Assembly (NCBI RefSeq): GCF_010560025.1
Contig: NZ_SAIY01000007.1
Span: forward strand, 186,001 to 250,000
Reading direction: 5' to 3'
From: Verrucosispora sioxanthis
GTDB lineage: Bacteria > Actinomycetota > Actinomycetes > Mycobacteriales > Micromonosporaceae
Length of the DNA: 64,000 nt
A program made the position numbers and the translations under genes. Below the pieces are notes generated by a model. That model was given only the letters and a program-made list of their open reading frames with translations. It did not search any database and was not told the DNA's origin. Of the stretch, positions 57,899-64,000 are shown piece after piece. Position 1 is the stretch's first letter, and each line of letters begins with the position of its first letter.

Positions 57899-58603
57899 GT
57901 GAAGCTGTCGATCCTCATGCCGGTCTACAACGAGGAAGAACGCATCGCGGATGCCCTCAAGCAGGCGCTGGCGGTGGAGTATCCGTGCGAGATCGAGCTG
58001 CTGGTGGTCGACGACGGCAGCCGCGACGGCACCGGGGAGATCCTCGGGCGCGCCGACGATGCCCGGCTGCGGGTCATCACCCACCAGCGCAACGCGGGCA
58101 AGGGCGCGGCGATCCGTACGGCGGTGGCCAACGCCGACGGCGAGTACATGGTCATCCTCGACGCCGACCTGGAGTACGACCCACAGGACATCCCCAAGCT
58201 GCTGGCCCCGGTGCTGGACGGCCGGGCGACGGTGGTCTACGGCAACCGCACCTTCGGCAGCCACAGCGCTTACAGCTTCTGGTACGTGATGGGCAACAAG
58301 GGCGTCACCATGGCGGCGAACGTGCTGTTCAACTCCTACATCGGCGACCTGGAGACCTGCTTCAAACTGATGCCGGTCGCGCTCTACCGCTCGCTCGACG
58401 TGCGTTCCCGAGGGTTCGGCATGGAGGCCGAGGTGACCGGCAAGCTGCTGCGGCGCCGCATCCGACCGTACGAGGTGCCGATCAGCTACCGGGCCCGGGG
58501 ACGCGAGGAAGGCAAGAAGATCACCTGGCGGGACGGCGTCGAGGCGCTCTGGATCCTCGGCCGCGAGCGCACGCGTCGCAATCGCGGCACCGCACCCCGC
58601 TGA
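57899..58603 (+). CDS. GT2 polyprenyl-phosphate glycosyltransferase (DPM1-like)
   Basis: A 234-residue cytoplasmic or membrane-associated GT-A enzyme. The motifs are LSILMPVYNEEERIADAL, LLVVDDGSRDGT, NAGKGAAIRTAV and MVILDADLEYDPQDIPKLL, followed by YGNRTFGSHSAYSFWYVMGNKG. This is the pattern of dolichyl/polyprenyl-phosphate mannose or glucose synthases. There is no C-terminal membrane domain. It is divergent from the GT-C transferase, which needs such lipid-linked sugars, so a functional pair is likely. The start GTG 57899 has GGAG six bases upstream. Confidence 0.85.
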   Translation: MKLSILMPVYNEEERIADALKQALAVEYPCEIELLVVDDGSRDGTGEILGRADDARLRVITHQRNAGKGAAIRTAVANADGEYMVILDADLEYDPQDIPKLLAPVLDGRATVVYGNRTFGSHSAYSFWYVMGNKGVTMAANVLFNSYIGDLETCFKLMPVALYRSLDVRSRGFGMEAEVTGKLLRRRIRPYEVPISYRARGREEGKKITWRDGVEALWILGRERTRRNRGTAPR

Positions 58604-58640
58604 CCGTCCTGCCGGCCGCGCCACGAGTCGGGTGCGGGCC

Positions 58641-58687
58641 GCGGCATGTCGGGCCGTACGTCGTTCGTGCGGACCGCGACATGCCGC
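58641..58687. terminator. Bidirectional hairpin, family A
   Basis: Perfect 11-bp outer arms (58641-58651 with 58677-58687) and an imperfect inner stem lie between the convergent GT2 and transketolase genes. The right arm CCGCGACATGCCGC repeats that of the hairpins at 27,919 and 38,852. Confidence 0.65.
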
Positions 58688-58701
58688 GAACCGGGCAGCG
58701 C

Positions 58702-59595
58702 TCAGACCAACGCCGGTGACAGGAAATCGGTGATCGAGCGGCGCAGCCCGGCCGCGTCGAGCCCGTGCCACCGGGCGTGGTCCGCTGCCGAACCGTAGCG
58801 GCGCAACTCCTCGCGACGAACCCCGAGCGCCGCAAGCCGGTGCGGTCGGTCGGCCAGCGCAGCCGAGACCAGCCGGGCCGAGGTGCCCGCCAGGTACGGC
58901 TCGACCAGGATCACCGCACTGTCCACGAGCGCCCGTAGGCCGGCGGTGTCGAACGGGCGGGGTCGGTGGGTGTACGCCACGGTCACCGGCAGGTCCGCGG
59001 TCGCGTCGAGGGCCGCGTCCACCGTGGGACCGACCGCCACCAGCAGCGCCGCCCCCGGCCCGGCGTCCCGGAGCACCCGCAGGTCGCCCGCCTCCGGGTA
59101 CGCCCGCGCATTGCTCTGCGTGGAGAGCCGCACGTATGCCGAGCCCTGGCCGCAGACCACGGCGCGCAGCAGCCCGGGTACCTCGTCCCGATGCCCGGGC
59201 ACGTGCACCGTCCAGTCATGCAGGGTGTCGATCAGGGCGACGTCCGCCGGGCCGAGATGGGTGCGCCCCGCTGCCGCCCGGTCGTACGACGCCCCGACGC
59301 TCACCAGCACCGCGCCGACCCCCTGATGGTCGAGATCCAGCTTGATCTGCTCGTACGCCCGCTCCACGAGGAACGGTGCGTAGCTGTGCACGATGGGGCG
59401 CAGCCCGGTCAGTGCCAGGCCGCCCGCCACCCCTACCATGAGCTGCTCCCGGATGCCGACGTTGACAACCCGGTCGGGGTGCCGGGTGGCGGCCGGAGCG
59501 AACGCCTCGGCGGAGATGTCGGCCAGCACGACGACGGTCCGTGGGTCGTCCAGGAACTCGGTCGTGGTGGCCACGAAGGTGTCCCGCACGATCAC
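58702..59595 (-). CDS. Transketolase, C-terminal (pyrimidine-binding) subunit
   Basis: A 297-residue second half of a split transketolase-type enzyme. The pyrimidine-binding domain has VVVLADISAEAF and RVVNVGIREQLMVGVAGGLALTG, with the cofactor-activating glutamate in GIREQ. The transketolase C-terminal domain follows. The subunit joins the N-terminal subunit to transfer two-carbon ketol units with thiamine diphosphate. GTG 59595 overlaps the upstream stop in a GTGA, so the two are translationally coupled. Similar split enzymes can also act in secondary metabolism, so a pentose-phosphate role is not certain. Confidence 0.82.
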   Translation of the reverse strand: MIVRDTFVATTTEFLDDPRTVVVLADISAEAFAPAATRHPDRVVNVGIREQLMVGVAGGLALTGLRPIVHSYAPFLVERAYEQIKLDLDHQGVGAVLVSVGASYDRAAAGRTHLGPADVALIDTLHDWTVHVPGHRDEVPGLLRAVVCGQGSAYVRLSTQSNARAYPEAGDLRVLRDAGPGAALLVAVGPTVDAALDATADLPVTVAYTHRPRPFDTAGLRALVDSAVILVEPYLAGTSARLVSAALADRPHRLAALGVRREELRRYGSAADHARWHGLDAAGLRRSITDFLSPALV

Positions 59596-60317
59596 TCACC
59601 GTCCCCGACGAGCGCGACGACGACGTGCGGCCGGTGACCGTGGTGTCCGGTCAGTGCCGGGTGGAGGGCGTCCCGGTCCCGCCCGTCCACCGTCGCGGCG
59701 GTCCAGCCGTTGGCGGTGAACCGGGTGGCCAGTCCGCCCGGCCAGCCGTGGGTGGCGGAGAAGTTGTCGACCACGATCGCGGTCAGGTTGCCCAGCCCGA
59801 CGGCTCCGGCGTACGCGATGGCCTCGTGATTCGAGCCCTCGTCCAGTTCGGCGTCGCCGAGCAGCACGTAGACCCGGGGAGCGAGCCGACCCTGGGCGCG
59901 TAGCCCGAGTGCGCTGCCGACACCCAGCCCCAGACCGTGCCCGAGCGAGCCGGAGCCGATCTCCACGCCGGGGATGAGCGTGCGGTCCGGGTGGTCGCCG
60001 AGCCGGCTCGACGGCCCGCCCTGGTCGTCGAGCCAGTCCGGCGGAATGAAGCCCTTCGCGGCGAGCAGGGCGTAGTAGCCGGCCACCGCGTGGCCCTTGG
60101 AGAGCAGAAAGCGGTCCCGGTCGGGGTCGTCGACGGTCGCCGGGGTGATCCGTAGCACCCGGTCGTAGAGCACCTGGAGCACGTCGAGGGTCGACAGGAC
60201 GTTCGCACCGAACTTCCGACCGGCGCGAACGCGCTCCAGCAGCGGTGCGAACTGGTCGCGTCCGTCGATTGGCGCGGCGGCCTCGGCGACCCGGACCGTG
60301 GTGGCGGATGTGGTCAT
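59592..60317 (-). CDS. Transketolase, N-terminal (pyrophosphate-binding) subunit
   Basis: A 241-residue first half of a split transketolase. The thiamine diphosphate domain shows RFLLSKGHAVAGYYALLA, GSLGHGLGLGVGSALG and the metal-binding LLGDAELDEGSNHEA...AIVVDNFS. ATG 60317 is exactly at the +1 of a SoxR-type promoter; the in-frame TTG at 60332 would lie upstream of it. It is divergent from soxR with the operator between them, so it is a likely SoxR target. The pair is followed by a family-A hairpin. Confidence 0.85.
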   Translation of the reverse strand: MTTSATTVRVAEAAAPIDGRDQFAPLLERVRAGRKFGANVLSTLDVLQVLYDRVLRITPATVDDPDRDRFLLSKGHAVAGYYALLAAKGFIPPDWLDDQGGPSSRLGDHPDRTLIPGVEIGSGSLGHGLGLGVGSALGLRAQGRLAPRVYVLLGDAELDEGSNHEAIAYAGAVGLGNLTAIVVDNFSATHGWPGGLATRFTANGWTAATVDGRDRDALHPALTGHHGHRPHVVVALVGDGE

Positions 60318-60323
60318 GCGGAT

Positions 60324-60354
60324 AGCCTGCAAGTTGAAGCGGGGTTCAACTCAA
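60324..60354 (-). promoter_or_regulatory. SoxR-type promoter and operator of the transketolase genes
   Basis: On the minus strand TTGAGT (60349-60354) and CAGGCT (60324-60329) are separated by 19 bp, the long spacing of MerR-family promoters. A dyad AGTTGAA-N6-TTCAACT (60332-60351) fills the spacer. Predicted +1 is 60317, the ATG. Confidence 0.6.
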
Positions 60355-60363
60355 GGCGACGTG

Positions 60364-60801
60364 ATGCAGGAAGCATTGACCATCGGCCAACTCTCCGCCC
60401 GCAGTGGGGTGGCGCAGTCCGCGCTGCGCTACTACGAGCGGCTGGGGCTCATCCGGGCCGAGCGGACCAGCGGCAACCAGCGCCGCTACCACCGCAGCGA
60501 GCTGCGCCGGGTGGCGTTCATCCGGATCGCCCAGCAGGTCGGCATCTCACTTGAGGAGATCCGGGCCGCGCTCGACTCGCTGCCCGCCGCCCGTACCCCC
60601 ACCGCCGAGGACTGGGCCAAGCTCTCCACCACCTGGCGGGCGAGACTGGACGAGAAGATCCGGCTGATGAGCCGGCTCCGCGACGACCTGGACGCCTGCA
60701 TCGGCTGCGGCTGTCTCTCGCTGCGGCGCTGCACCCTCTACAACCCCGAGGACAACCTGGCCGGCGAGGGCCCCGGGGCCCGCCTCGTGCTGCCCGGCTA
60801 G
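60364..60801 (+). CDS. soxR: SoxR redox-sensing transcriptional activator
   Basis: A 145-residue MerR-family regulator. The winged helix-turn-helix is LTIGQLSARSGVAQSALRYYERLGLI, followed by RTSGNQRRYHRSELRRVAFI. The dimerisation helix leads to CIGCGCLSLRRC (Cys112, 115, 117, 123), the CX2CXCX5C [2Fe-2S] motif of SoxR. SoxR activates promoters with a 19-20-bp spacer when the cluster is oxidised by redox-cycling compounds. ATG 60364 has AAGG seven bases upstream. The operator next to its start lies in the divergent transketolase promoter. Its last codons contain one copy of the 8-bp repeat that follows. Confidence 0.9.
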   Translation: MQEALTIGQLSARSGVAQSALRYYERLGLIRAERTSGNQRRYHRSELRRVAFIRIAQQVGISLEEIRAALDSLPAARTPTAEDWAKLSTTWRARLDEKIRLMSRLRDDLDACIGCGCLSLRRCTLYNPEDNLAGEGPGARLVLPG

Positions 60802-60805
60802 TCTC

Positions 60806-60941
60806 CTGCCCGGCTGCCCGGCTGCCCGGCTGCCCGGCTGCCCAGCTGCCCGGCTGCCCGGCTGCCCGGCTGCCCGGCTGCCCGGCTGCCCGGCTGCCCG
60901 GCTGCCCGGCTGCCCGGCTGCCCGGCTGCCCGGCTGCCCGG
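60806..60941. repeat. Tandem repeat of CTGCCCGG (17 copies)
   Basis: Seventeen head-to-tail copies of the 8-bp unit CTGCCCGG run from 60806 to 60941. Only the fifth, CTGCCCAG at 60838-60845, differs. A broken copy follows. One more unit (60790-60797) forms the last codons of soxR, eight bases upstream of the array. It lies between convergent soxR and the quinone oxidoreductase gene. Confidence 0.9.
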
Positions 60942-60968
60942 CTGCCGGTGTCCGGCACGTGACGAGGC

Positions 60969-61946
60969 TCAGCCGACGGTGAGCAGGACCTTGCCGACGT
61001 GCTCGTTGGACTCGACGAGCCGATGCGCCTGCGCCGCCTCGGTGATCGGCAGTCGCCGGTCGATCACCGGCCGCACCCGGCCCGCCTCGACCAGCGGCCA
61101 GACCTGCTCGCGTACCCCGCGTACGATCGCGGCCTTCTGCCCCAGCGGCCGGGACCGCAGCGCGGTGGCCGCGACCGTGCCGCGCTTGGTCAGCAGCGCA
61201 CCCAGATCCAACTCACCCTTGCGACCACCCTGCATGCCGATCACCACCAGCCGCCCGTCGGCGGCCAGGGCGGCGACGTTCCGGCCCAGGTAGGACGCGC
61301 CCATGATGTCCAGGACGACATCCGCGCCCCGGCCGTCGGTGGCTCGCCGGACCTCCTCGACGAAGTCCTGCTCCCGGTAGTCGACGAGCAGGTCGGCACC
61401 CAGCTCGCGCAGCCGCTCGTGCTTGGCGGCCCGCGCGGTCGCCACCACCGTCGCGCCGAGCGCGGCACCGAGCTGGATCGCGAAAGTGCCGATGCCGCTG
61501 CCGCCGCCGTGCACCAGCAGCGTCTCGCCGGCAGCCAGGCGGGCCACCTGCACCACGTTCGACCAGACCGTGCACGCCACCTCCGGCAACGCGGCGGCGT
61601 CGACCAGGTCGACGCCGGCCGGCACCGGCAGCAGCTGCCCGGCCGGCACCGCCGCCCGTTCGGCGTACCCACCGCCGGCCAGCAGCGCGCAGACCTGGTC
61701 ACCCACCCGCACGCCGGCCACGTCCGGACCGGTCGCGCTCACCACCCCCGAGCATTCCAACCCGGGGTACGCGGACGCGCCCGGCGGAGGCGGATAGTGC
61801 CCCTGCCGCTGCAACAGGTCGGCCCGGTTCACCGCGGTCGCCCGTACGTCCACGACCACCTCGCCCGGACCCGGTTGCGGATCGGGCACCTCGCACCAGG
61901 TCAGTACGTCGGGTCCGCCAGGCTCCGCAATGGTGATCGCTCGCAT
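60969..61946 (-). CDS. NAD(P)H:quinone oxidoreductase (PIG3-type)
   Basis: A 325-residue medium-chain reductase of the TP53I3/PIG3 type. Typical motifs are MRAITIAEPGGPDVL, ATAVNRADLLQRQGHYPPPPGAS, GLECSGVV and the cofactor-binding VHGGGSGIGTFAIQLGAALGA. DVVLDIMGASYLGRNVAALA follows. It lacks catalytic zinc. These enzymes reduce quinones with NADPH. The position just beyond soxR and the split transketolase, a potential NADPH source, is suggestive, but transcription is convergent and there is no shared promoter. ATG 61946 follows a weak -10-like TAAGAC. Confidence 0.85.
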   Translation of the reverse strand: MRAITIAEPGGPDVLTWCEVPDPQPGPGEVVVDVRATAVNRADLLQRQGHYPPPPGASAYPGLECSGVVSATGPDVAGVRVGDQVCALLAGGGYAERAAVPAGQLLPVPAGVDLVDAAALPEVACTVWSNVVQVARLAAGETLLVHGGGSGIGTFAIQLGAALGATVVATARAAKHERLRELGADLLVDYREQDFVEEVRRATDGRGADVVLDIMGASYLGRNVAALAADGRLVVIGMQGGRKGELDLGALLTKRGTVAATALRSRPLGQKAAIVRGVREQVWPLVEAGRVRPVIDRRLPITEAAQAHRLVESNEHVGKVLLTVG

Positions 61947-62080
61947 GGCCCAGTCTTACCCCATCCCGCCTCCGGTCCACGTCCCTGGACCCGTCCGGGT
62001 TCGCCCGCGCACGGGGTGGCTCGGCGTCGCTGGTACCCGGGGCGTGGCAGACTAGGCACGGCCGCGCACGGCGTGGTCCG

Positions 62081-62167
62081 GGAGGGTTCGCCTAGTGGCC
62101 GATGGCGCTGGTCTTGAAAACCGGTAAGGCAGCGATGTCTTCGTGGGTTCGAATCCCACACCCTCCG
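62081..62167 (+). tRNA. tRNA-Ser (anticodon UGA)
   Basis: An 87-base type II tRNA. The 7-bp acceptor (GGAGGGT with ACCCTCC), D arm, anticodon stem CTGGT/ACCGG, loop CTTGAAA with anticodon TGA at 62115-62117, a long variable arm and T arm GTGGG-TTCGAAT-CCCAC are all present. The discriminator is G and CCA is not encoded. The anticodon reads UCA-type serine codons. Confidence 0.95.
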
Positions 62168-62212
62168 CCCACCTGCCCCGCGAGTGGGAGTCCCTTGCTC
62201 GGCCAGGACAGC

Positions 62213-62941
62213 TCAGACTGCCGTCAGCGCCGCCAGGGCGCGCTCCATCGTGGCGTTGAACTCCTCCGGCTTGAGCGGTAGCCGGGATTTGACGTCCCGG
62301 CTCCACTGGTCCGCGAGGACCTCGGCGGAGCCCGCCTCGACACCGTCGAGCGCCGCGTCCGCCAGGTCCGACGGTGCGATCTTGTCGACCGGCCAGCCCG
62401 CGGACATGTCGGTGTCGGCCAGGCCGAGGTGTACCGCCGTCACGAGGGTGCCCTGTTCGGCGAGTTCCAGGCGGACCCCGTTGGTCATGGCCCACGCGGC
62501 CGCCTTGGTCAGGTGGTAGGCGTTGGCGCCCCTGACCCCGAACCACGACATGGCGGAGAGGACGTTCACGATCGCGCCCCCGCCGTTGCGGGCGAGCGTC
62601 GGTGCGAACTCACGGATCATCCCGAGGTGACCGAGTACGTTCGTCTCCAGTTCGTGCCGGACCGCGGCCAGCGAACCGGTCACCAGGTCGGTGCCGGTCT
62701 GGATTCCCGCGTTGTTGACGAGCAGCGAGACGTCCGAAGCGGCTTCGGCGGCGGCGCGTACGGAGGCGGCGTCGGCGATGTCGAGCGGCAGCACCTCGAC
62801 CCCGGGCAGATCGACGGTCTCGGGCCGGCGGGCTGTCGCGTAGACCTTGCGGGCGCCCCGTTCGAGCAGTCGCTTGGCGAAGGCGTGACCCAGGCCGCGA
62901 TTGGCTCCGGTGACCAGGGCAACCGAGTTGTTGATATCCAT
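62213..62941 (-). CDS. Short-chain dehydrogenase/reductase
   Basis: A 242-residue classical SDR: cofactor motif TGANRGLGHAFA, NNAG, the catalytic serine in VLSAMSWFG and the Tyr/Lys pair in AYHLTKAAA. It oxidises or reduces an unknown alcohol or carbonyl with NAD(P). ATG 62941 is one base after the +1 predicted from a -10 at 62949-62954; the longer in-frame start at 62980 is upstream of that promoter. It is divergent from a MerR regulator with a MerR-type 20-bp-spaced promoter between them, so it is probably activated by that protein. Confidence 0.85.
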   Translation of the reverse strand: MDINNSVALVTGANRGLGHAFAKRLLERGARKVYATARRPETVDLPGVEVLPLDIADAASVRAAAEAASDVSLLVNNAGIQTGTDLVTGSLAAVRHELETNVLGHLGMIREFAPTLARNGGGAIVNVLSAMSWFGVRGANAYHLTKAAAWAMTNGVRLELAEQGTLVTAVHLGLADTDMSAGWPVDKIAPSDLADAALDGVEAGSAEVLADQWSRDVKSRLPLKPEEFNATMERALAALTAV

Positions 62942-62948
62942 GCCGGCT

Positions 62949-62980
62949 ACGCTAGAACCTGACGCTGACGTCAGAGGCAA
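62949..62980 (-). promoter_or_regulatory. MerR-type promoter of the SDR gene
   Basis: On the minus strand TTGCCT (62975-62980) and TAGCGT (62949-62954) are 20 bp apart, longer than the normal 17 bp. The palindrome CTGACGTCAG (62965-62974) lies in the spacer next to the -35. Predicted +1 is 62942. Confidence 0.55.
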
Positions 62981-63016
62981 GCTGCGGACTTCGGTGCCGG
63001 CGTGAGAGGAGTCACC

Positions 63017-63382
63017 ATGACCGCCCGGGAGCGACTGGTCCGCATCGGAGAGGTGGCGCGGGAGGCCGGTGTCTCGGTGCGCGCCGTCCGCTACTACGAG
63101 CAGCAGGGGCTGCTCACCGCGGAGCGCAGCCCGTCCGGGCAGCGCCTATACCGGCAGGACGCGGTCACCCTGGTGCGCTTCTTCCAGCAGATGTACGCCG
63201 CCGGCCTGACCAGTCAGCGGATCGCGCAACTGCTGCCCTGCTGGAGTTCGGGGCACACCGACGCTGAGCAGCGAGCCATGCTGCGCGCCGAGCGCGACCG
63301 CATCCAGGCCAAGGTCGACGACCTGCAGGCCGCCCTGGACCGCCTCGACGAGGTAATCGCGATCACCGACGCGCATCCTTAG
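63017..63382 (+). CDS. MerR-family transcriptional regulator
   Basis: A 121-residue MerR protein: winged helix-turn-helix VRIGEVAREAGVSVRAVRYYEQQGLL...SPSGQRLYRQDAVTLVRFFQQMYAAG, then a dimerisation coiled coil (RAERDRIQAKVDDLQAALDRLDEVI). A single cysteine (LLPCWSSG) precedes the coil, and there is no large effector domain, so the signal is unknown. ATG 63017 has GAGAGGAG upstream; ATG-like starts before it lack a site. It very probably controls the divergent SDR gene. Confidence 0.85.
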   Translation: MTARERLVRIGEVAREAGVSVRAVRYYEQQGLLTAERSPSGQRLYRQDAVTLVRFFQQMYAAGLTSQRIAQLLPCWSSGHTDAEQRAMLRAERDRIQAKVDDLQAALDRLDEVIAITDAHP

Positions 63383-63408
63383 GACTGGTCGACCGAGTGC
63401 CACCCGCC

Positions 63409-63567
63409 TCAGGTGCCCTCCGGGGGGCGTCTGCGCTGTTCCTCGCGGATCTTCTCGTCGGCGAGCCGGTCCAGTGCCCGGCGGCGTTCGTCGCTGAGGG
63501 CCGCCTCGTCGCGTCGGCGCACGGCAGCGATGACGGCGGTGATGAAGTCACGCCAGACCCCGGCCAA
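63409..63567 (-). CDS. 52-residue hypothetical protein
   Basis: A short frame from TTG 63567 with AAGGAG five bases upstream. It encodes a compact protein: MAGVWRDFITAVIAAV, then the charged RRRDEAALSDERRRALDRLADEKIREEQRRRPPEGT. The second half is a strongly amphipathic, charged helix. Codon third positions are G/C-rich, like the neighbours. I do not recognise a family; it could be a small regulatory or membrane-associated peptide. It is convergent with the MerR gene, and 149 bases of apparently empty DNA separate it from the next gene. Confidence 0.5.
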   Translation of the reverse strand: MAGVWRDFITAVIAAVRRRDEAALSDERRRALDRLADEKIREEQRRRPPEGT

Positions 63568-63716
63568 GAGACTCCTTCGCTAGTTGTTGCAGGGTGACAA
63601 CCGCCGTGAGGCGCTCTCGGTTACGGCGGACTTGAGGCCGGTTCTGTCGAATGTCGGCGCGGCACAGGGTATGAAAGGGACGCAGAACACCACTTCCACC
63701 GGAAGGACCTGTGTCG

Positions 63717-64000
63717 ATGACCCTGGAACGTCCCATCGCTCCGGACCCGTACGAGCTGCTGCCGACCGTCGCCTCCTTCACGCTGACAAGTGACGATGTG
63801 CAGAACGGTGAGCCGATGGACGCGGCTCACGCGCACGGCAGCACCGGTGGCGACAATGTCTCGCCGCAGCTGGCCTGGTCGGGCTTCCCGGCCGAGACCA
63901 AGGGTTTCGTGGTGACCTGTTTCGACCCGGACGCGCCGACCGGCAGCGGCTTCTGGCACTGGGTGCTGGTGAACCTGCCGGCCGACGTGACGGAACTGCC
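63717..64000 (+). CDS. YbhB/YbcL (PEBP)-family protein, 5' part
   Basis: The first 94 codons of a gene cut by the window edge. They encode FTLTSDDVQNGEPMDAAHAHGSTGGDNVSPQLAWSGFP, then VVTCFDPDAPTGSGFWHWVLVNLPADV, the ligand-pocket signature (DPDAPTGSGFWHW) of bacterial phosphatidylethanolamine-binding-like proteins. No signal peptide is present, so it is probably cytoplasmic. The function in bacteria is poorly known. ATG 63717 has AAGGA nine bases upstream; GTG 63711 is in frame but too close to that site. Confidence 0.82.
   Translation, partial: MTLERPIAPDPYELLPTVASFTLTSDDVQNGEPMDAAHAHGSTGGDNVSPQLAWSGFPAETKGFVVTCFDPDAPTGSGFWHWVLVNLPADVTEL

Noticed and set aside
60806..60941. Possible CRISPR array
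   Set aside because: The unit is 8 bp with no spacers; it is a simple tandem repeat.
62081..62167. tRNA-Ser as an integration site with an inserted element
   Set aside because: No integrase, no duplicated tRNA 3' end and no change in gene character next to it.

Overview
The window is very G+C-rich and reads as chromosomal DNA of an actinomycete. GTG and TTG starts are common, a proteasome-activator (Bpa) gene and a DUF5926-type gene are present, and many genes appear to begin at the first transcribed base. The gene content and order look most like the Micromonosporaceae (Micromonospora, Salinispora and relatives). That placement is my recollection of family gene content, not a database result. 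I see no phage, insertion sequence, integrase or CRISPR array.

Layout. 0.1-5.2 kb: a MobA-like gene with a small partner, a YbjN-like chaperone-fold protein, a medium-chain reductase and a secreted beta-propeller protein. 5.2-8.7 kb: an Lrp regulator divergent from a dimethylargininase, an orphan branched-chain-amino-acid-type binding lipoprotein and an alpha/beta hydrolase. 8.8-16.1 kb: Bpa, two tandem HAD phosphatases, a membrane protein, OsmC, a small metalloprotease, an AIM24 protein, prephenate dehydratase and two small proteins. 16.2-22.5 kb: a NERD protein, arginine deiminase, a DUF5926-like protein, an anti-sigma-type ATPase, a GAF/PAS histidine kinase, a glycerophosphodiesterase and a rhodanese. 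22.5-27.9 kb: three LytR-CpsA-Psr (LCP) ligases, then 1.8 kb in which the third LCP gene's 5' end, a sugar-nucleotide epimerase and a flavin reductase are all broken by frameshifts. A parS-like site lies at the flavin reductase start. 28-34.7 kb: an ABC-2 exporter, then an acetate/pyruvate-type sodium symporter with a small membrane partner, next to a LytTR response regulator and LytS-type kinase. 34.8-41.4 kb: surface-polymer genes: a polyprenyl-phosphate sugar transferase, a GT4 glycosyltransferase, and a three-gene cluster of CDP-alcohol transferase, glycerol-1-phosphate-type dehydrogenase and nucleotidyltransferase. A formamidopyrimidine-DNA glycosylase lies among them. 41.6-50.8 kb: NUDIX, CBS, SnoaL-like, aminotransferase, CorA, a DUF5324-like protein, cyclophilin, rhomboid, PH-domain and thiolase genes. 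50.9-58.6 kb: a two-component system with a lipoprotein, a lectin-tailed SGNH hydrolase, a GT-C membrane glycosyltransferase and a GT2 glycosyltransferase. 58.7-64 kb: a split transketolase divergent from soxR, an 8-bp tandem repeat, a quinone oxidoreductase, tRNA-Ser(UGA), an SDR divergent from a MerR regulator, a 52-residue ORF and the 5' part of a PEBP-type gene.

Two regulatory themes recur. First, many genes carry a TANNNT -10 ending 6-8 bases before an ATG or GTG, which predicts leaderless mRNAs; I used this to choose starts. Second, many gene ends carry near-perfect inverted repeats. Several share sequence, so they are both likely terminators and dispersed palindromic repeats.

The sites I rate highest are: four direct repeats matching the DnaA box just upstream of the symporter promoter; the SoxR-type operator between soxR and the transketolase pair; the parS-like site; a leaderless 11-codon ORF overlapping the rhomboid start; and a 24-bp divergent promoter whose two -10 elements share bases. 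No gap longer than 300 bases lacks a feature. The longest plain gaps (about 255 bases at 36,346-36,612 and 44,329-44,583) hold only the promoter and hairpin signals listed.
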